Source of the DNA: a bacterium
GTDB lineage: Bacteria; ARS69
DNA: 64,000 nt
Direction: 5' to 3'
Assembly: GCA_025774805.1 (NCBI GenBank)
Contig: JALGZR010000019.1
Span: forward strand, 1-64,000
Positions 1-8,831 of the stretch are shown piece by piece (position 1 is the first letter of the stretch; each line of letters starts with the position of its first letter). The notes beneath the pieces are model-generated. The model was not told where the DNA came from. It saw only the letters and a list, made by a program, of their open reading frames with translations, and made no database searches. The translations under genes and the position numbers were made by a program.

Positions 1-1
1 G

Positions 2-154
2 ATGCTGCGCAAGCTGATGAGCGAGGGCAAGCCGGTCCCCAAGGAGTTCTCCCGGCCGGAAGTCATCGCGGTCCTCAAGGAGTACTACGACTCCCTGGAG
101 GAGAAGGTGGAGGTGAAGCTGCACGGCGCGGCCACCGGAGACGCCAAGCGCTGA
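2..154 (+). CDS. sat: Sulfate adenylyltransferase, C-terminal fragment
   Basis: Last 50 residues of dissimilatory ATP sulfurylase, which activates sulfate with ATP to APS in the cytoplasm, the first step of sulfate reduction. The gene runs off the left window edge; the ATG at position 2 is an internal methionine, not a start. Visible are the family's C-terminal features LRKLMSEG, then FSRPEV, YYDSL and EKVEVK, which match the end of sulfate-reducer Sat proteins as I remember them. The neighbouring qmoABC supports this, although aprBA is not between sat and qmo here. Identification rests on a short tail but the motif order is distinctive. Confidence 0.88.
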   Translation: MLRKLMSEGKPVPKEFSRPEVIAVLKEYYDSLEEKVEVKLHGAATGDAKR

Positions 155-712
155 GACGGTAGTCGTGATTCGTTCAGAGGGGCCGGTCAGGACCGCGGAC
201 CGGCCTCGCGTTGGAGACGACCGGAGGCGTGAGGTGTCATGTCAAGACGTGACCCTTTCGTTCAATTCGGCTCTTTCGAGTTGCGTTCGCGATCCGCAGT
301 CCCGGGTTCCGGGAGCAACCAGCGCGCTCAGCCTATCTGGTTGGCGTCAAGCCAGTTACGCGCCTCGACCGGATGGCGGTCAGAAGTGGACTCCAGACGC
401 GTCTCTTGTTGGGGTGCTGATCGAGTCTCAGTTCCAGTTCCGAAGACGAACGTACGACGTGCGCGTAGCACGAACGGGTGATACGAGGCACACCTGACAG
501 TCTCACTTCCGAGGTGAGCCATGCGCTCTGCATCTTCGTGCAGTCCGGGTCGGTTCCCACCTCTCTTTCGGGTCTCGCGCTGGCAGGCATGGCTCGCGGC
601 GAGCACGGCGGCTTGCGGTGCATCTCGTCTATTCCATCGGACAGCCCGCCCGGCAAACTCGCCATGATCAAGACACGCCAGGCGCGTCACGAAGGACCCG
701 GGAGACGGCCTC
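155..712. other. Long non-coding gap between sat and qmoA
   Basis: 558 bases with no convincing gene. The short open frames in it have atypical composition and no ribosome site. It holds one hairpin close to the sat stop (listed separately) and presumably the qmo promoter, but I see no clear -35/-10 pair or sigma-54 site. Confidence 0.6.
181..205 (+). terminator. Possible sat terminator hairpin
   Basis: GGCCGGTC (181-188) and GACCGGCC (198-205) form a perfect 8-bp stem around a 9-base loop, 26 bases after the sat stop codon. No T-tract follows, so an intrinsic terminator is only possible; it may instead be a 3' stabilising hairpin. Confidence 0.35.
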
Positions 713-1975
713 ATGAACGCTGATGCAAAACCCATTCTCATAATCGGAGGGGGGATCGCGGGGATGACGGCGGCCGTGGAAGCCGCCGAGATCGGCTACC
801 GCGTTGTCCTCGTGGAAAAGGAACCTTTTCTCGGCGGGCGCGTGGTGCGCGTGCATCAGTACTTCCCCAAGATGTGCCCGCCGGCCTGCGGGTTCGAGAT
901 CAACGTTCGCAGGATCAGACAGAATCCGAGGATCACGGTGCACACGCTCGCCGCGGTAGAGGAGATCTCCGGCGAGGCGGGCAATTTCAAGGCCAGAATC
1001 CGAATACGCCCGAGGTACGTCACCGGCGAGTATGCGGTGGACGATTCCGTCGCTGCGCAACTGACCTCCGAGCGGGACAACGATTTCAACCTGGGCATGG
1101 ACAAGACCAAGGCGCTCTACATGCCGCACGACATGGCCTATCCGCACGTGCACGTCCTCGATCGGGACGCCCTGTCCGACGCCGACGCTGAGACGCTGAA
1201 GAATGCCTGTCCTCCCGGGGCCATCGATCTGGACATGACCGAGCGAGAGATAAGCGTCGACGTCGGAGCCGTCATCGTGGCGACCGGGTGGCGGCCCTAC
1301 GATGCCACCAAGCTCGACAATCTGGGGTTCGGGCAATACCCGAACGTGATCACCAACGTCGTGATGGAGCGATTGGCCGCCCTGGGGGGACCGACCGGAG
1401 GGAAGATCGTCCGGCCTTCCGACGGCAAGCCGGCGGATACCGTCGCGTTCGTACAATGTGCCGGCTCGCGCGACGAGAACCATCTCCCGTACTGCTCGGC
1501 GGTCTGCTGCATGGCCTCACTGAAGCAGGTCCGATTCCTCAGGGAGCAGAACGAGAAGTACAGGGCCACCGTCTTCTACATCGACATCCGGACCATCGGC
1601 TACCTGGAGAAGTTCTACTACGACATGCTGGAAGACGAGAATGTCTCGTTCACGAAAGGCAAGGTGGCCAAGATCAGCGAGGACGAGGCAAGCCACGACT
1701 TGTTGCTGGACGTCGAGGACACGCTGTCCGGTGAGATCCTACACGAGACCTTCGACATGGTCGTGCTCGCCACCGGGATCGTACCCAACACCGCCGACGT
1801 CAAGATCCCCTTCGAGCTGAAGTACGATCAGTATGGGTTCATCGATGGTTCCACGGACGTCGACGGCGTGTACGCCGCCGGCTGTGCCAAGCATCCGTGC
1901 GACGTTTCCCGTACGACAAAGGACTCGACTGCCGCCGCGCTGAGAGCGATTCAGTGCCTCAACAGGGGAAAGTGA
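713..1975 (+). CDS. qmoA: QmoA, HdrA-like flavoprotein of the quinone-interacting complex
   Basis: Soluble FAD subunit of QmoABC, which carries electrons from menaquinol to APS reductase (AprAB) at the inner face of the membrane. 420 aa, close to the usual QmoA size. GGGIAGMTAA at residues 12-21 is the FAD-binding Rossmann loop, with MCPPACG at 54-60. A Cys cluster with CAGSRD (249-254) and CSAVCC (261-266) is typical of HdrA-like proteins. A second FAD/NAD-type motif near the C terminus reads GVYAAGCAKHP. The start at 713 follows a GGGAGA purine stretch. qmoB begins four bases after its stop, so the genes are co-transcribed. Confidence 0.95.
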   Translation: MNADAKPILIIGGGIAGMTAAVEAAEIGYRVVLVEKEPFLGGRVVRVHQYFPKMCPPACGFEINVRRIRQNPRITVHTLAAVEEISGEAGNFKARIRIRPRYVTGEYAVDDSVAAQLTSERDNDFNLGMDKTKALYMPHDMAYPHVHVLDRDALSDADAETLKNACPPGAIDLDMTEREISVDVGAVIVATGWRPYDATKLDNLGFGQYPNVITNVVMERLAALGGPTGGKIVRPSDGKPADTVAFVQCAGSRDENHLPYCSAVCCMASLKQVRFLREQNEKYRATVFYIDIRTIGYLEKFYYDMLEDENVSFTKGKVAKISEDEASHDLLLDVEDTLSGEILHETFDMVVLATGIVPNTADVKIPFELKYDQYGFIDGSTDVDGVYAAGCAKHPCDVSRTTKDSTAAALRAIQCLNRGK

Positions 1976-1979
1976 TCTC

Positions 1980-4253
1980 ATGGCAGACAAGATCGGCGTC
2001 TTCATTTGCATCGGCTACGGAATCGCCGAAGCGCTCGATATCGAGGCGCTGTGCAAGGTTGCCACGGATGATCTCGATGTGCCGTTCTGCAGGACTGTGG
2101 AGTCTTGCGAGGGACCCGGTCTTCAAGCCATCAACGAAGACATCGCGAACGAGGGTCTGACCAAGGTGCTCGTCGCTGGAATCTCCCCCCGCCGTTATGC
2201 GCAGGGCGCTTTTGCCGATGGCGTGATCGTCGAGAAAGTCGGCCTGCGGGAGCAGGTGGTGTGGTGTCAGCCGCCGAACGAAGAGGACACGCAGATGCTC
2301 GCGGAGGACTATCTCCGCATGTACATCACTAAGCTGCAGAAGATGGAGCCGCTCGAGCCGTTTCAGTCGGAAGAACCCATCGACAAGAGCATCCTGGTGG
2401 TCGGCGGCGGGATCACCGGCATGACGGCCGCACTGGAGGCGGCCAAGGCCGGCTATGACGTCCACCTGGTCGAGAAGACCGACAAGCTCGGCGGCTGGCT
2501 GGCGAAGCAGCACAAATCCGTCCCGACGAGACCGCCGTATCGCGAGTTGGAGGAGACGGGTGTCGATGCGCTCGTGGCCGAGATCGAGGGGAACTCCCGG
2601 ATCAACGTGTATACGTCGGCCACGACCAGCGCCATCAAAGGTGCGCCGGGGCTCTTCGATGTGACGCTCGCGTCGAGTGGGAACGGCAAGCCGGCGGGAG
2701 AATCCCTGGCCACGCTCCGCGTCGGGGCCATTATCCAGGCGACCGGCTGGAAGCCGGCGGACCCCCGCGACCACCTGCCTTACGGCAAGCTCGAGGATGT
2801 TGTTCGCAACGTCGACCTGGAGGCCATGGTCAAGGAGGGCGGCCCCATCACACGTCCCTCCGACGGCAGAGAGGTGAAGAGCATCGCGTTCATCCAGTGC
2901 GGTGGCTCGCGGGCCAAAGAACTTCACTCGTATTGCTCTTCGATCTGCTGTCTCTCTTCGCTGAAGCAGGCCCTCTACCTGCGGGAGAGTGATGAGGAAG
3001 CCAAGGCGTACATCGTCTACGAGTTCATTCGGACGCCGGGTCAGTACGAGGACTTCTATCGCAGGGTCCAGGAAGATCCCGGCGTATTCCTGACCAAAGG
3101 GGAAGTGACCGACGTCACTCGCGATGAGGACGGGGGACTCGTCGTCACCGTCCGGAACACCATGCCCGGCGACCACGTGCAGGTGAAGGTGGACATGGTG
3201 GTACTGGCGGCAGGCATGGTGCCGAATGCCGCCGACGGGGAGGCCATCCGCGCGCTGGAGGATGCGAAGATCAAGGCCAAGGTAGGGGAGACGGAGGCTC
3301 AACGCGCTCAGGCTGCGGAGAAGGTGGAGGAGCTCAAGCATCACGAAGGCACGGAAATTCTCAATCTGCATTATCGTCAAGGGCCCGATCTGCCGAATCT
3401 CCAACACGGCTTTCCGGATTCGCATTTCATCTGCTTCCCTTACGAAAGCCGACGCACCGGAATCTACGCCGCCGGATGCGTGCGCCAGCCCATGGACGGC
3501 CTCGCAAGCAGAGAGGACGCGGCGGGGGCCGCGCTGAAGGCGATCCACTGTGTCGAGTTGACCTCCCGAGGAGAGGCGGTTCATCCGCGCGCGGGCGACA
3601 AGTCCTACCCCGATTTCTTCCTGCAGAGATGCACGCAGTGCAAGCGATGCACCGAGGAGTGTCCCTTCGGGGTACTCAACGAGGATATGAAGGGCACTCC
3701 GCTGCTGTGGGCAACGCGGTGTCGTCGCTGCGGGGTCTGCATGGGCGCCTGCCCCGAGCGAATCGTCTCCCTCAAGGATTATTCAGTGGAAATCGTGGCG
3801 TCCATGATCAAGGCGGTCGAGGTCCCGGACGAGATCGAGGAGAAGCCGAGGATCCTGGCACTGCTTTGTGAGAACGATGCCTTCCCGGCGTTGGACCTCG
3901 TGGGGCAGCACCGCCTGCGATGCAACCCTTACGTTCGCGTCATCCCCGTCAGATGTCTGGGTTCACTCAATCCCGTGTGGGTCTCGGAAGCCCTCTCGGC
4001 CGGATACGACGCGGTCCTGTTGATCGGCTGCAAGTACGGCGACGATTATCAATGCCACTTCATCAAGGGGAGCGAGCTGGCTTACACGCGCAGCGACAAC
4101 ATCAGAGAAAAGCTGGAGAAGATGGCCATGGAGAGCGAGAGGGTCGAGCTCCACCAGCTGCAAATCTCCGACTACGACAAGCTCCCCGAGATATTCGAAA
4201 ACGCTGCCAGAGTGATCGAAGAGATCGGCATGAACCCGTTCAAGGGAATGTGA
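1980..4253 (+). CDS. qmoB: QmoB, HdrA/MvhD-like flavoprotein
   Basis: Second soluble flavoprotein of QmoABC, thought to contact AprAB. 757 aa, as in sulfate reducers. The first 120 residues or so form a Cys-rich domain, followed by FAD-binding VGGGITGMTAA at about 141-151. An HdrA-type cluster CGGSRA ... CSSICC lies near 310-330. Two [4Fe-4S] ferredoxin motifs, CTQCKRCTEECP and CRRCGVCMGACP, lie near 550-595. The C terminus is an MvhD-like domain containing VRCLGSLNP and IGCKYGDDYQC. It follows qmoA by four bases and precedes qmoC. The fused MvhD-like domain distinguishes QmoB from QmoA. Confidence 0.95.
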   Translation: MADKIGVFICIGYGIAEALDIEALCKVATDDLDVPFCRTVESCEGPGLQAINEDIANEGLTKVLVAGISPRRYAQGAFADGVIVEKVGLREQVVWCQPPNEEDTQMLAEDYLRMYITKLQKMEPLEPFQSEEPIDKSILVVGGGITGMTAALEAAKAGYDVHLVEKTDKLGGWLAKQHKSVPTRPPYRELEETGVDALVAEIEGNSRINVYTSATTSAIKGAPGLFDVTLASSGNGKPAGESLATLRVGAIIQATGWKPADPRDHLPYGKLEDVVRNVDLEAMVKEGGPITRPSDGREVKSIAFIQCGGSRAKELHSYCSSICCLSSLKQALYLRESDEEAKAYIVYEFIRTPGQYEDFYRRVQEDPGVFLTKGEVTDVTRDEDGGLVVTVRNTMPGDHVQVKVDMVVLAAGMVPNAADGEAIRALEDAKIKAKVGETEAQRAQAAEKVEELKHHEGTEILNLHYRQGPDLPNLQHGFPDSHFICFPYESRRTGIYAAGCVRQPMDGLASREDAAGAALKAIHCVELTSRGEAVHPRAGDKSYPDFFLQRCTQCKRCTEECPFGVLNEDMKGTPLLWATRCRRCGVCMGACPERIVSLKDYSVEIVASMIKAVEVPDEIEEKPRILALLCENDAFPALDLVGQHRLRCNPYVRVIPVRCLGSLNPVWVSEALSAGYDAVLLIGCKYGDDYQCHFIKGSELAYTRSDNIREKLEKMAMESERVELHQLQISDYDKLPEIFENAARVIEEIGMNPFKGM

Positions 4254-4352
4254 GGGACGTGTAGCGGTTTATGGCGGTTTGCTGTTTGGGGGCGACTCAC
4301 GAGAGTGGCCGGAGGATGGACGGGGGTGGAAGCCGCCGAGGAGATTCCACAA

Positions 4353-5657
4353 GTGACACCGAAGACCCGAGCGCAGGAGAGCCTGCGGACGGCTCCTGCC
4401 CCACCGGAAGAAAGCGGTCCGGTCCGCCTCGAGCCGGATCTGGACTTCATTCGCGCGCTGCGCAAGCACGGCGTAGATGACTACAAGAAGTGCATGCAGT
4501 GCGGCACCTGCTCGGCGACGTGCGACCTGTCGCCGGATCACGAGCCCTTCCCACGTAAGGAGCTGGCCTGGGCCGTCTGGGGGATGAGAGACCGTCTGCT
4601 GCGGGACCCGGACGTCTGGCTGTGTCACCAATGCAATGACTGCTCGACGCGGTGCCCCCGCAGCGTCCGGCCGGGAAACATATTGGCCGCGGTCCGCCAG
4701 GAGGGCGTGCTGCACTATGCGTTCCCCCGTTTCCTGGGCCGATGGGTCAACCAGCCCGAGTGGCTGCCACTCTTGCTGGGCATCCCGATTGCGCTGCTCA
4801 CGCTCGCTCTCGTCTGGAAGGACCCGATCGAAAGTGCCCTGGGCATTTCGAGGCCAGCCGGCGACAGGATCCTGTACAATTACTCCAGTGTGTTCCCCCA
4901 CTGGATGCTGAACGCCTTCTTCGGCTTCTTCAGTCTCCTGGCTCTCGTCGCGATCCTCGTCGGGGTGGTGTGCTTCTGGCGTGCCATGAAGGTGGGTGTG
5001 CCGCCAGATCGAGTCGCCAACCTGGGCCGCGGCGTCGTCCCGAGCATCTTCACGACCATCAAGACGGTCTTCACCCACGACGACTTCGTCCAGTGCACGA
5101 GGGCCAGCCCGCGGTTCCTTTCCCACCTGTGCGTCTTCTTTGGCTTCCTGGCCCTGACGCTGGTCACGCTGTGGGTGATCACCGCCAGGTACAACCCCCT
5201 GATTCAAGGGGAGTTCATCTATCCCTTCGCCTTCTTGAACCCGTGGAAGATGCTGGCCAACGTGGGCGGTATCGCGCTCATCGCCGGCTTGCTCCTGATG
5301 ATTCGAGATCGTTTCAGGGACAGAGAGGATCTCGGCACGGGCTCCTACTTCGACTGGGCTCTGATCTCGAAGCTCCTGTTGGTGGCGATCACGGGATTCA
5401 TTACCGAGGTGTTGCACTACCTTCGCCTGGAGCCTCACCGACACATCGCTTACTTCGTACACCTGGCTTTCGTGTTCGCGATCTTGATGTACCTGCCGTA
5501 CTCGAAGCTCGCCCATCTGGCGTACCGTGCCACCGCTATGGTCTTCGCAGAGCACACCGGCCGACACGTGGCAGCGGCGTCTTCCGTGGCGAACAGCGGG
5601 CAGGCTCGTGGGGAAGAGGAAGGAGATGATGTCGGAAGAACCACTGCGGCGCCGTAG
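4353..5657 (+). CDS. qmoC: QmoC, membrane HdrC/HdrE-like subunit
   Basis: Membrane subunit that oxidises menaquinol and feeds QmoAB. The N-terminal HdrC-like domain has two [4Fe-4S] motifs, CMQCGTCSATCD and CHQCNDCSTRCP. The C-terminal half has about six hydrophobic helices with His residues, as in NarI/HdrE cytochrome b subunits. Start choice is uncertain: GTG 4353 has GAGGAG nine bases upstream and gives 434 aa, while GTG 4326 (behind GGAGG) and GTG 4305 are also in frame. The 3' end overlaps the next cytochrome gene by about 30 bases, so qmoC and the JOP-like genes appear translationally coupled. Confidence 0.92.
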   Translation: MTPKTRAQESLRTAPAPPEESGPVRLEPDLDFIRALRKHGVDDYKKCMQCGTCSATCDLSPDHEPFPRKELAWAVWGMRDRLLRDPDVWLCHQCNDCSTRCPRSVRPGNILAAVRQEGVLHYAFPRFLGRWVNQPEWLPLLLGIPIALLTLALVWKDPIESALGISRPAGDRILYNYSSVFPHWMLNAFFGFFSLLALVAILVGVVCFWRAMKVGVPPDRVANLGRGVVPSIFTTIKTVFTHDDFVQCTRASPRFLSHLCVFFGFLALTLVTLWVITARYNPLIQGEFIYPFAFLNPWKMLANVGGIALIAGLLLMIRDRFRDREDLGTGSYFDWALISKLLLVAITGFITEVLHYLRLEPHRHIAYFVHLAFVFAILMYLPYSKLAHLAYRATAMVFAEHTGRHVAAASSVANSGQARGEEEGDDVGRTTAAP

Positions 5658-6000
5658 AAGCGCTCTGATCGTGGCCGTTCCAGCGGTGATCCTGCTGGCT
5701 CCTCTCGGATACAGTGTCGTGTCCGCGCTGTTCGCCCGCGAGACCGTACCCTCTCCGACGTTTCTTGAGAGGCCTGACCCGATGTACGAGAACTGCGTCA
5801 AAGAGACGACGTACATGCGCTACCACCACTGGGAGCTGCTGAGGGCGGTCCGAGAGGAGGTCGTCCGCTACGGAGAGCGGGGGGAGATAGGCCTTCACAA
5901 GTGCATGGAATGCCACAAGAGTCGAGAACGCTTCTGCAATCAATGCCACGACGCCGTGAGTCTGTATCCGGACTGTTTCGGATGTCATTACTATCCATGA
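5626..6000 (+). CDS. DsrJ-like periplasmic triheme cytochrome c (Qmo-linked copy)
   Basis: 124-aa cytochrome with one N-terminal membrane anchor or uncleaved signal (about residues 12-36) and three CxxCH haem sites: CMECH 93-97, CNQCH 104-108 and CFGCH 117-121. The segment ENCVKETTYMRYHHWELL keeps the Cys (C57) that aligns with C46 of the second DsrJ in this window and, by family knowledge, with the unusual His/Cys haem ligand of DsrJ. The start is ATG 5626 or 5629, both beside AGGAG. It overlaps the end of qmoC. It is clearly a paralog of the dsrJ at 31181. Its position after qmoC is unusual and suggests a periplasmic branch for the Qmo complex. Confidence 0.85.
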   Translation: MMSEEPLRRRRSALIVAVPAVILLAPLGYSVVSALFARETVPSPTFLERPDPMYENCVKETTYMRYHHWELLRAVREEVVRYGERGEIGLHKCMECHKSRERFCNQCHDAVSLYPDCFGCHYYP

Positions 6001-6099
6001 GGACGCGAGTGTGTCTTGTTGCCTCGTTGCGACTGAACGAGAAGATCTTGGAGTCCAAGGGCCACAGAATGGAACAACCGTCCGGAGGGTAGGCGAAAG

Positions 6100-6840
6100 A
6101 TGGACAGAAGAGAGTTCCTGACAGCTACGGGTGGCGTGTTGGTGGCAGGAGGTTCCTCTGTCCATGCGGTCCGATTGCTGACCACGTCGAGCGTGAGCCG
6201 GACAGGCGCAAAAGGCCCGGCGACCAAACGCAAGTGGGGGATGGTCATCAATCTCAACAAGTGCCGGGAGGACTGTACAGCGTGCCTGGAAGCCTGCCGG
6301 GAAGAGAACAACGTGGCCTTCCACGGCGACAGCCGCTGGGACGTGCACTGGATCAGGAAAGTCACAGTCAGGAGCGAAAGCGCCGGCCAGATCACCGAGA
6401 AGCAGGTGCTGTTGCTGTGCAATCACTGCGACAGGCCGCCGTGCGCGCAAGTCTGTCCCGTGCAGGCCACCTACAAACGTGACGATGGCATCGTCATCGT
6501 GGATCACCACCGATGCATCGGATGCCGGTATTGCATGATCGCGTGCCCGTACAACGCACGGTATTTCAACTTGAAAGAAAGCGAGGAGTGGCCCAACAAG
6601 GAGTTTCCCAAGCGATCGCACGGGGTGGCCGAAGCCTGCACCCTGTGCACGCATCGCCTGGAGAGGAATCAACAGCCGGCATGCGTCGAAACCTGCGCGC
6701 GCAGGGGCTTTGGAGCTTTGACCGTCGGTGATCTGAACGATCCCGAGAGCGATGTTTCGAAGTTGATCGCGAGTCATTCGACCAAGCGGATCAGAGAGGA
6801 TCTCGGCACGGAGCCGAAGGTCCACTATATCGGCCTCTAG
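6100..6840 (+). CDS. DsrO-like Tat-exported ferredoxin (Qmo-linked copy)
   Basis: 246-aa periplasmic iron-sulfur protein of the NrfC/DsrO type. The N terminus MDRREFLTATGG is a twin-arginine-like signal. Four Cys clusters follow: CREDCTACLEACR, CNHCDRPPCAQVCP, CIGCRYCMIACP and CTLCTHRLERNQQPACVETC, predicting several [4Fe-4S] centres. It would relay electrons between the DsrJ-like cytochrome and the NrfD-like protein. The gene is about 100 bases after the DsrJ-like gene. Its TAG stop (6838-6840) coincides with the left CTAG end of a palindromic element. A paralog (dsrO) lies at 31564. Confidence 0.87.
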   Translation: MDRREFLTATGGVLVAGGSSVHAVRLLTTSSVSRTGAKGPATKRKWGMVINLNKCREDCTACLEACREENNVAFHGDSRWDVHWIRKVTVRSESAGQITEKQVLLLCNHCDRPPCAQVCPVQATYKRDDGIVIVDHHRCIGCRYCMIACPYNARYFNLKESEEWPNKEFPKRSHGVAEACTLCTHRLERNQQPACVETCARRGFGALTVGDLNDPESDVSKLIASHSTKRIREDLGTEPKVHYIGL

Positions 6841-6985
6841 CCCGGACTATTCATGAACGACCTGCTGCGATCGCGGATCCGCACCACCGGACGGGCGTCC
6901 TCGCGTCTCGCACCCTGCGACGTATCGTTCAGATACGACTCGGGTTCGAGATCTCGCGACGGCCCTTCATGAATAATCCGGGCTA
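6838..6985. repeat. Family A palindromic element, copy 1
   Basis: 148-bp element without coding capacity. The ends TAGCCCGGACTATTCATGAA (6838) and TTCATGAATAATCCGGGCTA (6966-6985) are inverted with one mismatch, and CTAG is present at both outer edges. The interior contains a CGTATC/GATACG hairpin. It is homologous over most of its length to 27189-27369, but lacks the right arm of an internal palindrome found there. It looks like a non-autonomous inverted-repeat element (MITE or BIME type). Confidence 0.85.
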
Positions 6986-6997
6986 GGAGAGGGCGAC

Positions 6998-8200
6998 ATG
7001 CAGCTCGAGTTCGAGAGGATCGAGGGAGGGTCAGTTCAATACCACGCGACGTTGACGATCCTGGCGGCGCTGGCCGTCGCGGGCGTGGTCGCCACGTGGT
7101 GGGTCTCCGAACAGGGGATCTGGGTGACGGGGATGAACAACCGGGTTCCCTGGGGCCTCCAGATCGTGATGGCCGTGTATTACATCGGGTTGTCGGCCGG
7201 GTCGCTCGTCATCTCCGGCTTGTACGGAGTCTTCGGAAAGGTGGAGTACAAGCCGTTCGCGAGAATCGCAGTCTATCTGGCGATGCTCTTCCTGATTGCC
7301 GGTCTGCTGTCGATCCTCACGGACCAGGGAAGGATGGACCGGGTCTTCGTCGAACCATTCGTCTACTTCAATCTCCAGTCGATGTTCTCGATCAATCCGA
7401 TCCTGTACATCGGACACATCCTGATCTGCGTGCTTTACCTTTGGGCGCTGTTCGAGGAGAGGAAAACGCTGACGAAGGTGGTGGCAACCGTCGCCTTCGG
7501 GTGGGCCTTCTGCGTGCACAGCGGCACGGGGGCGATCTTCGGCTTCGGAGCGCGCGTGCTGTACGAATCGCCCCTGCTGCCGGCGAGTTTCGTGGCGGCG
7601 GCCATGGCATCGGGCACCGCGCTAATGATCTTGGTGATCGTCGCCCTGTTCAGAATCACGAGGCGGCCGTTGGACGACGAGCTGGTGCTATGGCTCGGAC
7701 GGTTTCTGGCCGTGTGCATCATCGTGGTCGTGTACTTCCTGTTCATGGAGAACGCCTACCGAGTCTACGTCGTCGAGCTGCGCTATGCGGCGCTGTACTA
7801 TCTTTTCGATGGCCTTCACGGCTTCCTGTTCTGGGGTGGGCTCGTCATTGTCGGCCTGATCGTCCCCATGGCGATCCTCTTCATTCCCAGGACTGGCAAG
7901 TCGATTCGGTGGGTCGGCATCGCATCCGCCCTGGTGGTATTCGGTGTCCTGTGCGAGCGGTATGTGATCGTCATTCCCGGGCTGACACACCCGCCGGAGC
8001 TTTTTCCGGGCATGGAGGTCATCGGACTCCGAGAGGGAATCGTCGATTATTCGGTCAGTTTCGCCGAGATTGTCCAAGCTCTGGGTGTGCTGGGGGCCAT
8101 CGGTTTCCTGTTCGTCTGGGGTTTGAAAACTTTCAAACTGCTACCGACGGAGGCGCGGGCTGTGGTGCAGCCCGCCGCCGCCAAGGCTCCGGTTAGCTGA
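6998..8200 (+). CDS. DsrP/NrfD-like integral membrane protein (Qmo-linked copy)
   Basis: 400-aa polytopic protein of the NrfD/PsrC/DsrP family with about ten hydrophobic segments. It would interact with menaquinone in the membrane and exchange electrons with the DsrO-like ferredoxin. Motifs fitting the family include GLQIVMAVYYIGLSAGS in the second helix region, ENAYRVYVVELR, and a late loop GLTHPPELFPGMEV. The start at ATG 6998 is set by AGGAGAGG just upstream, which sits at the edge of the palindromic element. It is the last gene of the sat-side qmo-JOP cluster and a distant paralog of dsrP at 32345. Confidence 0.87.
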   Translation: MQLEFERIEGGSVQYHATLTILAALAVAGVVATWWVSEQGIWVTGMNNRVPWGLQIVMAVYYIGLSAGSLVISGLYGVFGKVEYKPFARIAVYLAMLFLIAGLLSILTDQGRMDRVFVEPFVYFNLQSMFSINPILYIGHILICVLYLWALFEERKTLTKVVATVAFGWAFCVHSGTGAIFGFGARVLYESPLLPASFVAAAMASGTALMILVIVALFRITRRPLDDELVLWLGRFLAVCIIVVVYFLFMENAYRVYVVELRYAALYYLFDGLHGFLFWGGLVIVGLIVPMAILFIPRTGKSIRWVGIASALVVFGVLCERYVIVIPGLTHPPELFPGMEVIGLREGIVDYSVSFAEIVQALGVLGAIGFLFVWGLKTFKLLPTEARAVVQPAAAKAPVS

Positions 8201-8361
8201 CACGAGTGGGGATCTCGAAGCATGGAGCCCAATTCCCTCTTTAAGAACGATTGCGGATACAGCATAGGCAGTCGCTCCGGTTCGAGAGGCGTGCCCACTA
8301 GTAACTCTATGGAACGTCGCGTTATACTTCACAATCGCTTTCGGTACACGAGGAGTGAGTC

Positions 8362-8811
8362 ATGCCCGAGGACAAAGAAGTCCTGATCATCGACGACAGC
8401 GAAGAGAACGTCGCCTTCATGCAGGAGATTCTCCAGGAGATGGGACTCCCGTCCCGGGTGGCCTGTAACGGGAAAGAGGGGATACAGGCGCTGCGGGAGA
8501 AGCGACCCGACCTTGTTCTGCTGGACGTCATGATGCCCCGCAAGAGCGGCTTGAAAGTCTTCCAGGAGATGAAGCGGGATCCCGAGCTCGAGAAGATCCC
8601 GATCATCATTGTCACCGGGCTCGGCGAGGTCACCGGCGTCGATATCGAGACGGGCCGGGAGGACGAGAAGGAGAGCTACCGGGACGACGTCGTACGTCGT
8701 TTCGGAGCGAGTCTTCGCAAGCAGCTTGCCGGTCTCACGCCAGACGGTTTGGTCGAGAAGCCGATCGATCCCCCGGAGCTCATGGGCAAGATCAGAGAGC
8801 TCCTGTCCTAG
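8362..8811 (+). CDS. Single-domain response regulator with an inserted segment (copy 1)
   Basis: 149-aa stand-alone receiver with no output domain. The acidic pair is D11-D12, the phospho-acceptor is D55 in LVLLDVMMPRKSG, and the conserved Lys is in VEKPIDPPEL. Between the Thr of IIIVTG and that Lys there are about 40 extra residues, including VTGV and ESYRDDVVRRFG, where normal receivers have a short stretch. GAGGAGTGAG precedes the ATG. It sits 20 bases upstream of a di-heme histidine kinase, its probable partner. A close homolog with the same insertion lies at 41020, also beside a di-heme kinase. Confidence 0.88.
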   Translation: MPEDKEVLIIDDSEENVAFMQEILQEMGLPSRVACNGKEGIQALREKRPDLVLLDVMMPRKSGLKVFQEMKRDPELEKIPIIIVTGLGEVTGVDIETGREDEKESYRDDVVRRFGASLRKQLAGLTPDGLVEKPIDPPELMGKIRELLS

Positions 8812-8831
8812 CACCGAGGTTTCCGGCGGAC

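Noticed and set aside
165-741. Small overlapping open frames in the sat-qmoA gap
   Set aside because: No ribosome sites, biased Arg/Ser composition, no recognisable domain.
1959-3584. 541-codon minus-strand open frame under qmoB
   Set aside because: Antisense shadow of qmoB with low-complexity composition; qmoB motifs are unambiguous.
4305-4352. Upstream GTG starts of qmoC
   Set aside because: Possible, but GTG 4353 has the best-spaced GAGGAG site and gives a length nearer to known QmoC; kept only as alternatives.
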